Source: Rhizobium sp. | Lineage (GTDB): Bacteria > Pseudomonadota > Alphaproteobacteria > Rhizobiales > Rhizobiaceae | Direction of reading: 5' to 3' | NCBI GenBank assembly: GCA_029865885.1 | Contig: JARXAK010000231.1 | Span: 1 to 64,000 of the forward strand | Length of the DNA: 64,000 nt | Part shown: positions 40,636-50,349 of the stretch, piece by piece | How the letters are laid out: each line of letters begins with the position of its first letter | Position numbering within the stretch: position 1 is the stretch's first letter | The notes under the pieces: model-generated | Told to the model about the DNA's origin: nothing | Database searches by the model: none | Seen by the model: the letters and a program-made list of their open reading frames with translations, nothing else | Made by a program: the position numbers and the translations under genes

Positions 40636-43600
40636 ATGAGCAATACTCCTGTCGAACCGGGCTCGTTCAACTTGTCCCGTTGGGCCATCGCCCATCCCAG
40701 CATCGCCCGCTTTCTCTTCGGCCTGATTATCCTGACCGGCCTTTTCGGTCTGATGCGCATGGGCCAGAAGGAAGATCCAGACTTCACCTTCCGCGTCATG
40801 GTCGTCCAGGCCTTCTGGCCGGGCGCGTCGCTCGCTGACATGCAGGATCAGGTGGTCAACAAGATCGAGCGCAAGCTGCAGGAAACGCCGTACCTGGACT
40901 GGGTCAAGTCCTATACGCGGCCGGGCTCGGCCATCATCACGCTGCAGGTCAAGGGCAATACCGACGCCAACGACGTGGCGGAGGCCTTCTATCAGGTCCG
41001 CAAGAAGGTCGGCGATATCGAGAACGAGTTGCCCGAGGGGCTGCTCGGCCCTTATTTCAACGACGAGTTCGGCGACACCTATATCACGCTCTATGCGCTG
41101 ACCGGCGACGGCTACAGCTATCCCGAACTGAAGCAATATGCGATCCAGGCGCGTGACGTGCTTCTGTCGACCGAAGGCGTCGAAAAGGCCGTCATCCTCG
41201 GCGATCAACCGCAGAAGATCTTCATCGAGGTGTCCTCCAAGGCTCTGGCCGAGCGCGGCCTGACCTTCGCTGACCTGCAGAACGCGCTGGCCGGGCAGAA
41301 CGCCATCGACGCGACGGGTAGCATCGACACCGGTTCCCGGTCGGTCCGCATCTCCGTTGATGGCGGGTTCTCGGCGGCTGAAGATATCCGCGAGCTCCGT
41401 CTGAAATCCGGCAACCAGGTCACCCGCCTCGGCGATATCGCCACGGTGACGGAAGGTCTTGAGGACCCCTATCAGCGCAAGTTCCGCTTCAATGGCAAGG
41501 ATTCCGTCCAGGTCGGCGTCGTCATGGCCAAGGGCTTCAAGGTGACCGATGTCGGCCAGTCGGTCGAGCAGACGCTGGAGCGCTTCGAGACGACCCTGCC
41601 GATCGGGCTGGAAGTCTCGCAGATCTCCAATCAGCCTGAAGTGGTTCGCGAGGCGATTGGGGAATTCATGAAGGCGCTCGGTGAAGCGCTGCTGATCGTG
41701 CTCGTCGTTTCCTTCGTGTCCATCGGCTGGCGCTCCGGTCTGGTGATCGCGATTGCCATCCCGCTGGTGCTCGCTGCGACTTTTGCCATCATGTACGAGC
41801 TCGGTCTCGACCTGCAGCGCATTTCGCTGGGTGCCCTCATCATCGCCCTCGGGCTTCTGGTCGATGATGCCATGATCGTGGTCGAGATGATGGAGCGAAA
41901 GCTGGAAGAAGGGCTCAACAAGCTGGACGCCGCAAGCTTTGCCTATTCCTCGACGGCGTTCCCGATGCTGACCGGCACCCTGATCACCACCGCAGGCTTC
42001 ATCCCGGTCGGCTTCGCCGAATCGACGGCGGGTGAATATGTTCGCTCGCTCTTTTATGTCGTTGGCATATCCTTGGTCGTTTCCTGGTTTGTCGCCGTCT
42101 ATTTCACCCCCTGGCTTGGCTACATGATCCTCAAGCAGAGGGCGCATGTCGGCGACCATCACGACGCCTTCGATACGCCCTTCTATCGTCGCCTGCGCTC
42201 GGTCGTCGGCTGGGCGGTCCAGCATCGGATTGTCGTAATTGCCTCGACGCTTGCCGTCTTTGCCGGCAGCATCTGGTCCTTCCAGTTCATCCCGCAGAAC
42301 TTCTTCCCGCAGTCTTCACGCCCTGAAATCCTGGTCGATATGTGGCTGCCGGAAGGCACCTCGATCAAGGAGGTCGAGGCCGAGGCGAAGCGGCTTGAGA
42401 CCGCAGTCCTGGCCGACCCGGATCAGCGTTTCGTTGCGACCTATGTGGGTGAGGGCGCCCCGCGCTTCTTCCTGCCGCTCGACCAGCAGCTTCGCAACCC
42501 GAACTATGCCCAGTTGCTGGTCATGGCAAAGGATGAGGAAGCCCGCGAACGCCTGATTACCAAGCTGCGGATGATGCTGGCCGAAGACTTCCCCTCCGTT
42601 CGTGGCAAGGTCGATCGCCTCTTCCTCGGGCCGCCCACCGGCTGGGCCGTGCAGATGCGCGTGAGCGGACCCGAACGGGACGAGGTTCGGCGCATTGCTG
42701 ATCAGGTGAAGGCGCGTTTCCAGCAGAATACGCTTCTCCAGGCCGTGCATGACGACTGGCTGGAGCCGGTTCCCGCCATGACCCTCGTCGTTGATCAGGA
42801 TCGTGCCCGTGCCCTTGGCGTCTCTTCGCAGCGCCTGCGCCAGATGCTGCAGGCGACGATGAGCGGCGCGCCGCTGGCCGACGTCCGGGCGGGTGAGGAG
42901 ACGATCGCCATCGTAGCCCGCGAGCCGGAGGAAAGCCGCCGTCTGTTGACGGCCGTCAACTCGATCTATGTCCCGACCGATCTCGGCGCCTTTATTCCCT
43001 TGTCGCAGATCGCCAAGGTCGTGCCCAGGCTGGAGCAGGGGATCGAGTGGCGCCGCAACCGCCTGCCGACGATCACGGTGCGCGCCACCTTGCCGGATGA
43101 CCTTCAGTCCAACGATGTGACGCTGAAGATGTTCGACGAGATGAAGCCGCTGCGCGACAGCCTGCCCGCCGGATACTCCATCGAAATCCAGGGCGGGGCT
43201 GAAGACAGCGCGGAGAGCCAGAATTCGATTGCTGCCAAGGCGCCGGTCATGCTGCTGGTGATCGTCGTGCTGCTGATGATCCAGCTGCAGCATTTCGGCA
43301 AGGCCATGCTGGTGCTCGCCACCGGACCACTCGGGATTATCGGGGCAGCTGCCGCACTGCTTATCTCGGGTGCGCCCTTCGGCTTCGTCGCCATCCTGGG
43401 TGTCATCGCGCTTCTCGGCATCATCATCCGCAACTCGATCATCCTGATCGACCAGATCGATCAGGACATCGCAGCCGGCATGGAGAGGCGCGAAGCGATC
43501 ATCGGCTCGGCTGTCCGCCGTTTTCGGCCGATCATGCTCACGGCGCTGACGGCGGTGCTTGCGCTGATCCCGATCTCGCGCGGCATTTTCTGGGGGCCTC

Positions 43601-43707
43601 TCGCCTACGCGATGATGGGCGGCATTCTCGTCGCCACGGTCCTGACCATCCTGGTTCTTCCAGCGGCGTATGCTTTCTTCTTCGGTCGCTCTCCCCACAA
43701 AGCGTGA
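40636..43707 (+). CDS. RND family efflux permease
   Basis: The 1023-aa inner-membrane proton/drug antiporter belongs to the HAE1/AcrB-like class. There are 12 membrane segments, with the large periplasmic loops after TM1 and TM7. The proton-relay aspartates are in GALIIALGLLVDDAMIVVEMME (TM4) as a DD pair. The C-terminal half repeats the fold (VIALLGIIIRNSIILIDQID). Compounds exported cannot be predicted. The start at 40636 gives the usual MSNTPVEPG...; the frame extends upstream without conservation. It pairs with the adaptor and is controlled by the TetR gene. Confidence 0.94.
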   Translation: MSNTPVEPGSFNLSRWAIAHPSIARFLFGLIILTGLFGLMRMGQKEDPDFTFRVMVVQAFWPGASLADMQDQVVNKIERKLQETPYLDWVKSYTRPGSAIITLQVKGNTDANDVAEAFYQVRKKVGDIENELPEGLLGPYFNDEFGDTYITLYALTGDGYSYPELKQYAIQARDVLLSTEGVEKAVILGDQPQKIFIEVSSKALAERGLTFADLQNALAGQNAIDATGSIDTGSRSVRISVDGGFSAAEDIRELRLKSGNQVTRLGDIATVTEGLEDPYQRKFRFNGKDSVQVGVVMAKGFKVTDVGQSVEQTLERFETTLPIGLEVSQISNQPEVVREAIGEFMKALGEALLIVLVVSFVSIGWRSGLVIAIAIPLVLAATFAIMYELGLDLQRISLGALIIALGLLVDDAMIVVEMMERKLEEGLNKLDAASFAYSSTAFPMLTGTLITTAGFIPVGFAESTAGEYVRSLFYVVGISLVVSWFVAVYFTPWLGYMILKQRAHVGDHHDAFDTPFYRRLRSVVGWAVQHRIVVIASTLAVFAGSIWSFQFIPQNFFPQSSRPEILVDMWLPEGTSIKEVEAEAKRLETAVLADPDQRFVATYVGEGAPRFFLPLDQQLRNPNYAQLLVMAKDEEARERLITKLRMMLAEDFPSVRGKVDRLFLGPPTGWAVQMRVSGPERDEVRRIADQVKARFQQNTLLQAVHDDWLEPVPAMTLVVDQDRARALGVSSQRLRQMLQATMSGAPLADVRAGEETIAIVAREPEESRRLLTAVNSIYVPTDLGAFIPLSQIAKVVPRLEQGIEWRRNRLPTITVRATLPDDLQSNDVTLKMFDEMKPLRDSLPAGYSIEIQGGAEDSAESQNSIAAKAPVMLLVIVVLLMIQLQHFGKAMLVLATGPLGIIGAAAALLISGAPFGFVAILGVIALLGIIIRNSIILIDQIDQDIAAGMERREAIIGSAVRRFRPIMLTALTAVLALIPISRGIFWGPLAYAMMGGILVATVLTILVLPAAYAFFFGRSPHKA

Positions 43708-44267
43708 CCGAAAGGGAGGAGGAGTGGGTCCCCAAGCCTCTCCTCCTTCCTTGCTTCTTGCCCGGCGTCCCTGCGATCCGGCCATTCTGGTTGCCTTATG
43801 GCCGGACTCCTCATCTAATTTTTGACCAGTTGATAAAATTTTCGGGCGCTGTTAAACAGCGCCCGCTGGCCGTGTTCCAGTTTCCTTTTTGCGACGCAGC
43901 ATTGCGCTAAATGCCGATTCTCCGGGATTATTTGCTATCGCTAAAGATCAGTAAGGTCGGTCAAGCATGGGCAAGTCTTTGGAATATTGCGATCGAGAAT
44001 ATTGAGGTATGGCGAAAACCAGACCAATTCTGTGGAATAAGTGAGCCGAATCTCTCTTTACAACATTCTTGAAGGCGATAAGACACTGCTTCAGTGATCG
44101 GATGGATGACCTTTGTCGCTTGTCAGAATACGACGTGTGACTGACAATCCTTCGATTGCCGGAAGACCGGTTGACCCCGACCTTCACAAAACACGGGCGC
44201 GATTCACGCGCCGCGGGACCAAAAGAACCGGCGAAGGCGTCTGCCCTTCGCCTTTGGGAGACTGCTC
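43708..44267. other. 560-bp gap between the RND pump and the peptide ABC operon
   Basis: No convincing gene. It contains a GC palindrome GGGCGCTG-TTAAA-CAGCGCCC (43844-43864) without a plus-strand T run, and, just before the binding-protein gene, the hairpin GGCGAAGG (44230-44237) with CCTTCGCC (44245-44252), 15 bp before the start. It should hold the promoter of the dpp-like operon, which could not be pinpointed. Confidence 0.4.
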
Positions 44268-45866
44268 ATGAAAACCAAGTTCGCACTTGCCGCCGCAGCG
44301 CTTGCCGCGGCCACCTTCCTGTCGGGCGCCGCCAGCGCCAAGACCTTCGTTTACTGCTCGGAAGGTTCGCCTGAGGGCTTTGACCCCGGCATGTACACCG
44401 CCGGCACCACATTCGATGCCTCGGCTCACCCGATCTACAGCCGCCTGATGGAATTCAAGCCGGGCACGACCGAAGCGGAAGCCGGTCTGGCTGAGAGCTA
44501 TGAAGTCAACGCTGAAGGCACCGAATACACTTTCAAGCTGCGCCCGGGCGTCAAGTTCCACACCACAGAATTCTTCACGCCGTCGCGTGAGCTCAATGCT
44601 GACGACGTCGTCTTCTCGCTGGAGCGTCAGCTGAAGGCCGATCACCCGTGGAACCAGTATGTTGCCGGCACCTCCTGGGAATATTCGGCAGGCATGGGCT
44701 TCCCCGAGCTGATCAAGTCGATCGAAAAGGTCGATGACATGACGGTCAAGTTCGTGCTGAACCGTCCGGAAGCACCGTTCATCGCCAACCTTGCCATGCC
44801 CTTCGCCTCGATCGTTTCGAAGGAATATGCCGACAAGCTGGAAGCCGAAGGCAAGAAGGAGCAGCTGAACCAGATGCCTGTTGGCACCGGTCCGTTCTCC
44901 TTCGTCGGTTACCAGCAGGACGCCGTCATCCGTTACAAGAAGAACGCCGATTACTGGGGTGGCGCACCGAAGATCGACGACCTCGTCTTCGCGATCACCA
45001 CGGATGCCGCCGTTCGCTACCAGAAGCTCAAGGCTGGCGAATGCCACCTGATGCCGTTCCCGAATGCTGCCGATGTTGAGACCATGAAGTCGGATCCGGC
45101 GCTCACCGTGATGGAGCAGGAAGGCCTGAACGTCGCCTACCTCGCCTACAACACGACGCAGGCTCCCTTCGACAAGCCGGAAGTCCGCAAGGCGCTCAAC
45201 AAGGCGATCAACAAGGAAGCCATCGTCGACGCCGTGTTCCAGGGCATGGCAACACCGGCCACGAATCCGATCCCGCCGACCATGTGGTCCTACAACCAGG
45301 CTACACAGGACGACGCCTACGACCTCGATGCTGCCAAGAAGGAACTCGAAGCAGCCGGCGTCAAGGATCTCTCCATGAAGATCTGGGCCATGCCGGTTTC
45401 GCGTCCCTACATGCTGAACGCACGTCGCGCCGCCGAAATCATGCAGGACGACTTCGCCAAGATCGGCGTAACCGTCGAGATCGTTTCCTACGAATGGGCT
45501 GAATACCTCGACCGTTCGAAGGCCAAGGACCGTGACGGCGCCGTCATGCTCGGCTGGACCGGTGACAACGGCGATCCGGACAACTTCCTCGACACGCTGC
45601 TTGGCTGCGATGCCGTGGGCGGCAACAACCGCGCTCAGTGGTGCAACGAGGAATTCAATGCGCTGGTGAAGAAGGCCAAGGTCACCTCCGACCAGGCCGA
45701 GCGCACCAAGCTCTACGAAGAAGCCCAGCTCGTCTTCAAGCGCGAAGCGCCGTGGGCGACGATCGACCACTCGCTCTCGGTTGTTCCGATGCGCAAGGAA
45801 GTCTCCGGCTTCGTCCAGAGCCCGCTCGGTGACTTCACCTTCGAAAACGTCGACATCGCCGAGTAA
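44268..45866 (+). CDS. dppA: Peptide ABC transporter substrate-binding protein (DppA-like)
   Basis: A 532-aa periplasmic protein of the SBP-bac-5 family. The signal peptide (residues 1-26, ALAAATFLSGAASA) is followed by KTFVYCSEGSPEGFDPGMYT, AESYEVNAEGTEYTFKLRPGVKFH and DDVVFSLERQ. The DppA-type ligand pocket is suggested by RYQKLKAGECHLMPF and GWTGDNGDPDNF. It delivers dipeptides, haem or similar ligands to the DppBCDF complex encoded directly downstream. The 5' leader holds a hairpin close to GGGAG, possibly tuning translation. High codon bias (many optimal codons) suggests strong expression. Confidence 0.92.
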   Translation: MKTKFALAAAALAAATFLSGAASAKTFVYCSEGSPEGFDPGMYTAGTTFDASAHPIYSRLMEFKPGTTEAEAGLAESYEVNAEGTEYTFKLRPGVKFHTTEFFTPSRELNADDVVFSLERQLKADHPWNQYVAGTSWEYSAGMGFPELIKSIEKVDDMTVKFVLNRPEAPFIANLAMPFASIVSKEYADKLEAEGKKEQLNQMPVGTGPFSFVGYQQDAVIRYKKNADYWGGAPKIDDLVFAITTDAAVRYQKLKAGECHLMPFPNAADVETMKSDPALTVMEQEGLNVAYLAYNTTQAPFDKPEVRKALNKAINKEAIVDAVFQGMATPATNPIPPTMWSYNQATQDDAYDLDAAKKELEAAGVKDLSMKIWAMPVSRPYMLNARRAAEIMQDDFAKIGVTVEIVSYEWAEYLDRSKAKDRDGAVMLGWTGDNGDPDNFLDTLLGCDAVGGNNRAQWCNEEFNALVKKAKVTSDQAERTKLYEEAQLVFKREAPWATIDHSLSVVPMRKEVSGFVQSPLGDFTFENVDIAE

Positions 45867-45885
45867 TCGGAACCGTCACTCTTCC

Positions 45886-45907
45886 GCCGCGGGCTCTGGC
45901 CCGCGGC
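45886..45907 (+). promoter_or_regulatory. Hairpin between dppA and dppB
   Basis: GCCGCGGGC-TCTG-GCCCGCGGC is a perfect 9-bp stem, followed by GTTTGT. Stable hairpins here commonly protect the binding-protein message and lower expression of the permease genes, which would match the excess of binding protein such systems need. Confidence 0.65.
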
Positions 45908-46032
45908 GTTTGTCGTTGATGCGGTAAGAATTTCGCATCATGCTCGAAGGCGCCATCGAAGCGGTTCGAGTAAACGTCAGTCGGCCATGGGGCCGCGGTT
46001 CGACCTTCAAAAGATAACAACAGGTCTCACTC

Positions 46033-47037
46033 ATGTTTGGCTTTCTCCTGCGACGGCTTGCCGTTTTGATCCCGACTTTCATCGGTGTGTCGATCATCGC
46101 CTTCGCCTTCATCCGGCTTTTGCCCGGCGATCCTGTCGCGCTGCTGTCAGGCGAGCGCGTCATGTCGCCCGAACGTCATGCCCAGATCAGCGCCCAGCTC
46201 GGCCTCGACCGTCCTCTGGTGGTCCAGTACTTCGACTATCTCGGCGGCGTCCTGACGGGGGATTTCGGCACCTCGATCGTGTCGAAGAGCCCGATCATCG
46301 ACCAGTTCTTCGCGCTCTTCCCGGCAACCGTGGAGCTTTCGCTCTGCGCGATCCTGATCGCGATTGCGCTTGGCGTTCCCGCCGGCATCATTGCGGCCAT
46401 CAAGCGCGGCTCATTCTTCGACCAGACCATGATGGGCATCGCCCTTGTCGGCTATTCCATGCCGATCTTCTGGTGGGGTCTGCTGCTGATGATCTTGTTC
46501 TCCGGCATGCTGCAATGGACACCGGTCTCCGGCCGGATCTCGCTGATGTTCTTCTTCCCGCCGGTCACAGGCTTCATGCTGATCGACAGTCTGCTGTCGG
46601 GCCAGAAGGGCGCCTTCGCGTCCGCCGTCAGTCATCTGATCCTGCCGTCGATCGTGCTGGCGACCATTCCGCTCGCCGTCATCGCCCGTCAGACGCGCTC
46701 GGCCATGCTCGAAGTGCTGTCGGAAGACTATATCCGCACCGCCCGCGCCAAGGGGCTTTCGCCCTTCCGCGTCGTCGGACTGCACGCGCTGCGCAACGCG
46801 ATGATCCCGGTCATCACCACGATCGGCCTGCAGATCGGCGTCATGCTGGCCGGCGCCATCCTCACCGAGACGATCTTCTCCTGGCCGGGCATCGGCAAGT
46901 GGATGGTCGACAGTGTCTTCCGCCGTGACTACCCGGTCATCCAGGGAGGCCTCCTCCTGATCGCCGGCATCATCATGGTCGTGAACCTCATCGTCGACCT
47001 GCTCTACGGCCTGATCAACCCGCGCATCCGCCACTAG
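46033..47037 (+). CDS. dppB: Dipeptide ABC transporter permease (DppB-like)
   Basis: The 334-aa inner-membrane permease has six membrane segments. Diagnostic family features are the N-terminal MFGFLLRRLAVLIPTFIGVSIIAF, LLPGDPVALLSG and the docking loop DYIRTARAKGLSPFRVVGLHALRNAMIP. It forms the peptide channel with DppC. It starts 166 bp after dppA and 14 bp before dppC. Confidence 0.95.
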   Translation: MFGFLLRRLAVLIPTFIGVSIIAFAFIRLLPGDPVALLSGERVMSPERHAQISAQLGLDRPLVVQYFDYLGGVLTGDFGTSIVSKSPIIDQFFALFPATVELSLCAILIAIALGVPAGIIAAIKRGSFFDQTMMGIALVGYSMPIFWWGLLLMILFSGMLQWTPVSGRISLMFFFPPVTGFMLIDSLLSGQKGAFASAVSHLILPSIVLATIPLAVIARQTRSAMLEVLSEDYIRTARAKGLSPFRVVGLHALRNAMIPVITTIGLQIGVMLAGAILTETIFSWPGIGKWMVDSVFRRDYPVIQGGLLLIAGIIMVVNLIVDLLYGLINPRIRH

Positions 47038-47051
47038 AAGGATAAAATCTG

Positions 47052-47960
47052 ATGGCAGAGACAATCAACAGCCAGCCGGTTTCGAGCGCGCAGCTGCGCC
47101 GCCAGATGCTGGCCGAGTTCTGGTTCTACTTCTCCGAAAACCGTGGCGCCGTCATTGGCCTCGTCGTTTTCGTCGCCCTCGTGCTGATTGCCGTTTTCGC
47201 CGGCGTCATCGCGCCCCATTCGCCTTTCGAACAATACCGCGACGCCGTTCTCCTGCCGCCCGCCTGGCTGGAAGGTGGCAATTGGAGCTATGTCCTCGGC
47301 ACCGACCCTGTCGGCCGCGATATCCTTTCGCGCCTGATATACGGCTCACAGTATTCGCTGTTCATCGGCGTCTTCGTCACCACGCTGTCGCTGACCACAG
47401 GCATCGCGATCGGCGTCATCGCCGGCTATTACGGTGGCTGGCTCGATACCGCGATCATGCGCCTGATGGACATCATCCTGGCCTTCCCGTCGCTGCTGCT
47501 GGCCCTCGTGCTCGTTGCCATCCTCGGGCCTGGCCTGACCAACGGCATGATCGCGATCGCACTCGTCCTGCAGCCGCACTTCGTTCGCCTGACGCGCGCG
47601 GCTGTCATGTCGGAAAAGACGCGTGATTATGTGACGGCAGCCCGCCTTGCCGGTGCAAGCCCGCTGCGCCTGATGTTCAAGACCATCCTGCCGAACTGCA
47701 TGGCGCCGCTGATCGTTCAGGCGACGCTGTCTTTCTCAAACGCGATCCTCGACGCAGCCGCCCTCGGCTTCCTCGGCATGGGCGCCCAGCCGCCGGCCCC
47801 CGAATGGGGCACCATGCTTGCCGAAGCGCGCGAGTTCATCCTGCGCGCCTGGTGGGTCGTGACCTTCCCGGGTCTGGCGATCCTGATCACCGTGCTCGCG
47901 ATCAACCTGATGGGTGACGGCCTGCGCGATGCGCTCGATCCCAAGCTGAAGAGGTCCTGA
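47052..47960 (+). CDS. dppC: Dipeptide ABC transporter permease (DppC-like)
   Basis: A 302-aa permease partner of DppB with an N-terminal membrane anchor, then HSPFEQYRD and GTDPVGRDILSRLIYGSQYSL, and the docking loop DYVTAARLAGASPLRLMFKTILPN. AAGGAT lies before the ATG. The next gene starts 2 bp after its stop. Confidence 0.95.
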   Translation: MAETINSQPVSSAQLRRQMLAEFWFYFSENRGAVIGLVVFVALVLIAVFAGVIAPHSPFEQYRDAVLLPPAWLEGGNWSYVLGTDPVGRDILSRLIYGSQYSLFIGVFVTTLSLTTGIAIGVIAGYYGGWLDTAIMRLMDIILAFPSLLLALVLVAILGPGLTNGMIAIALVLQPHFVRLTRAAVMSEKTRDYVTAARLAGASPLRLMFKTILPNCMAPLIVQATLSFSNAILDAAALGFLGMGAQPPAPEWGTMLAEAREFILRAWWVVTFPGLAILITVLAINLMGDGLRDALDPKLKRS

Positions 47961-47962
47961 TC

Positions 47963-48811
47963 ATGGCGCTTCTCGATATCCAGAACCTCACCGTCCAGTT
48001 CGAGACGGCCACTGGCTGGTTCAAGGCCGTCGACGGCGTGTCGCTGTCGGTTGAGCCGGGCGAAGTGCTCGCCATCGTCGGCGAAAGCGGCTCCGGCAAG
48101 TCGGTTGCCATGCTCGCCGTCATGGGCCTTCTGCCCTGGACGGCGAAGATCACCGCCGACAAGATGGAGTTCCAGGGCCGCGACATCCAGAAGATCTCCG
48201 CTGCCGAGCGCCGCAAGCTGATCGGCAAGGACGTGGCGATGATCTTCCAGGAGCCGGTCGCGAGCCTCAACCCCTGTTTCACCGTCGGTTTCCAGATCGA
48301 GGAAGTCCTGCGCCTGCATATGGGCCTCAGCAGACAGGACTGCCGTGCGCGCGCCATCGAGCTTTTCAAGCTGGTTGGTCTGCCGGATCCTGCCGAGCGC
48401 CTCAACCACTTCCCGCACCAGATGTCGGGCGGCCAGTGCCAGCGCGTGATGATCGCGATCGCGATTGCCTGCAACCCGAAGCTCCTGATCGCCGATGAGC
48501 CGACCACAGCACTTGATGTGACGATCCAGAAGCAGATCCTCGATCTCCTGATGAAGCTCCAGGCTGAAACCGGCATGGGCCTGATCATGATCACCCACGA
48601 CATGGGCGTGGTGGCGGAAACCGCAGACCGCGTCATCGTCCAGTACAAGGGCCGGAAGATGGAGGAAGCCGACGTGCTCTCGCTCTTCGAAAACCCGAAG
48701 AGCCCCTACACCCGTGCGCTGCTCTCGGCACTTCCGGAAAACGCCAAAGGCGACCGCCTGACGACGGTTTCCGACTTCCTGGCCGCCGCTGAAACGGGAG
48801 GTGCAGCATGA
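47963..48811 (+). CDS. dppD: Dipeptide ABC transporter ATP-binding protein (DppD-like)
   Basis: A 282-aa ATPase with Walker A GESGSGKSV, signature MSGGQCQRVMIAIAIACNP (the usual second Q of the signature replaced by C), Walker B LLIADEPTTALD and H-loop THDMGVV. Such proteins also carry C-terminal cysteines for an iron-sulfur cluster in some systems, but this one lacks an obvious CxxC cluster. It pairs with DppF and overlaps its start by ATGA at 48808. Confidence 0.94.
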   Translation: MALLDIQNLTVQFETATGWFKAVDGVSLSVEPGEVLAIVGESGSGKSVAMLAVMGLLPWTAKITADKMEFQGRDIQKISAAERRKLIGKDVAMIFQEPVASLNPCFTVGFQIEEVLRLHMGLSRQDCRARAIELFKLVGLPDPAERLNHFPHQMSGGQCQRVMIAIAIACNPKLLIADEPTTALDVTIQKQILDLLMKLQAETGMGLIMITHDMGVVAETADRVIVQYKGRKMEEADVLSLFENPKSPYTRALLSALPENAKGDRLTTVSDFLAAAETGGAA

Positions 48812-49662
48812 CCGAAGCAACACAAACCCCGATGCTCGAGATCCGCGATATCAAGCGCGACTACCGCGTGCCGCAGGGCATGTTCAAGCAGGACAAGATC
48901 GTCCAGGCGGTGAAGGGTGTCTCCTTCAAGCTCGACAAGGGAAAGACGCTGGCCATCGTCGGCGAAAGCGGCTGCGGCAAGTCCACGCTTGCCCGCATCC
49001 TGACCTTCATCGACGAACCGACGGCAGGCGATCTCCTGATCGACGGCCAGAAGGTCGACACGCGCCCGGGGCACCTGACCGCCGACATGCGCCAGAAGGT
49101 GCAGATCGTCTTCCAGAACCCCTATGGCTCGCTCAATCCGCGCCAGAAGATCGGCGACGTGCTCGGTGAACCGCTGCTCATCAACACCAAGATGAGCGCT
49201 GCCGAACGCCGCGAGCGGGCTACCGAGATGCTGGTCAAGGTCGGCCTCGGCCCGGAGCACTACAACCGCTACCCGCATATGTTCTCCGGCGGTCAGCGCC
49301 AGCGTATCGCCATTGCCCGTGCCTTGATGCTCAATCCGAAGCTGCTGGTGCTCGACGAGCCCGTCTCGGCACTCGACCTCTCGGTCCAGGCCCAGGTCCT
49401 GAACCTGCTCGCGGACCTGCAGGAAGAGTTCGGCCTGACTTACGTATTCATCAGCCATGACCTTTCGGTCGTGCGCTACATCGCCGACGAAGTGATGGTG
49501 ATGTATTACGGCGAGGCGGTCGAATACGGCGCGCGGGATGCGGTCTTTGGTGATCCGCAGCACGAGTATACGCGGACCCTTTTTGCCGCGACACCGCGTG
49601 CCGATGTCGAGTCCATCCGGGCCCGCATGGCGCGGCGCGGCAAGCTTGCGGCGGCAGTTTGA
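48808..49662 (+). CDS. dppF: Dipeptide ABC transporter ATP-binding protein (DppF-like)
   Basis: A 284-aa second ATPase with Walker A GESGCGKST, VFQNPYGSLNPR, signature FSGGQRQRIAIARAL, Walker B LLVLDEPVSALD and H-loop SHDLSVV. It completes the DppABCDF importer. The gene is terminated by a strong hairpin at 49686. Confidence 0.95.
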   Translation: MTEATQTPMLEIRDIKRDYRVPQGMFKQDKIVQAVKGVSFKLDKGKTLAIVGESGCGKSTLARILTFIDEPTAGDLLIDGQKVDTRPGHLTADMRQKVQIVFQNPYGSLNPRQKIGDVLGEPLLINTKMSAAERRERATEMLVKVGLGPEHYNRYPHMFSGGQRQRIAIARALMLNPKLLVLDEPVSALDLSVQAQVLNLLADLQEEFGLTYVFISHDLSVVRYIADEVMVMYYGEAVEYGARDAVFGDPQHEYTRTLFAATPRADVESIRARMARRGKLAAAV

Positions 49663-49685
49663 CCTTGCGCTCAGACACGGTTGCG

Positions 49686-49710
49686 AAGGGCGCCCGACGG
49701 CGCCCTTTTT
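49686..49710 (+). terminator. Terminator after dppF, shared with the convergent asnC-type gene
   Basis: AAGGGCGCC-CGAC-GGCGCCCTT is a perfect 9-bp stem followed by TTT. The complement also has a short T-run equivalent (AAGGG at the left), so it can stop transcription from both dppF and the convergent regulator gene that ends at 49710. Confidence 0.85.
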
Positions 49711-50183
49711 CATTTCGGCAGATATCCGTGCGAGATTTTCGGACTGTCGAACACCATGGTCGAGCGGATGGTCTTGATTTCGGCGAGCCGATCGAATTCC
49801 TGCCAGATCAGCCGCTTGTAATCGGCCATATCTTTCACGGAGATCTTCAGCAGGAAGTCGAAATCACCGGCCACGGCATGGATCTCGACCACCTCGTCGA
49901 GCTTGCCGACATGTTCGATGAAGCGCTCGCCGACCTGCGGCGTGGTGCGGTCGAGTGTGATTTCGACGAAGGCCTGCAGGCCAAGCCCGACGCTCGGTGC
50001 ATCAATCACAAGTCTCTGCTTGATGATCCCGCTCGCATAGAGCCGGGCAAGCCGCCGCGACAAGGGGGCAGCCGTTAGGCCGACGCGTTCTGCAAGCTCG
50101 GTATTGCTGAGAGCCGCATCCTGCAGCAGGCAGGTGATGATCTTGCGATCGATCTTGTCCAGGCTCGGGCTCTCGGCTTCCAT
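49710..50183 (-). CDS. Lrp/AsnC-family transcriptional regulator
   Basis: The 157-aa protein has the AsnC HTH at residues 10-60 (LDKIDRKIITCLLQDAALSNTELAERVGLTAAPLSRRLARLYASGII) and a C-terminal RAM ligand-binding domain ending with IRSTMVFDSPK. I set the start at ATG 50183; the frame is open further upstream to 50378 but without family similarity. It is divergent from the aromatic aminotransferase with 166 bp between, so it probably regulates amino-acid use through that gene. Confidence 0.92.
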   Translation of the reverse strand: MEAESPSLDKIDRKIITCLLQDAALSNTELAERVGLTAAPLSRRLARLYASGIIKQRLVIDAPSVGLGLQAFVEITLDRTTPQVGERFIEHVGKLDEVVEIHAVAGDFDFLLKISVKDMADYKRLIWQEFDRLAEIKTIRSTMVFDSPKISHGYLPK

Positions 50184-50349
50184 TATCAATCTCTTCTGTA
50201 GTGTCGGGCGCAAATTTCTATCGCGAAATGATGATGTCGGGCAATATGTCTTAAGTTCGCTCAACGCATCCGACGAAATCCGCAGAGACTTTGCGCGGGA
50301 AACTTGATATCTCTTATCCAGCACAATCGCTCTTCGACGAAGGTCTCCG

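Noticed and set aside
43844-43864. GC palindrome GGGCGCTG...CAGCGCCC as the terminator of the RND operon
   Set aside because: No T run follows on the plus strand; it may be an operator or chance.
43948-44187. 79-codon minus-strand frame in the gap before dppA
   Set aside because: Looks like translated non-coding sequence; no start signal or domain.
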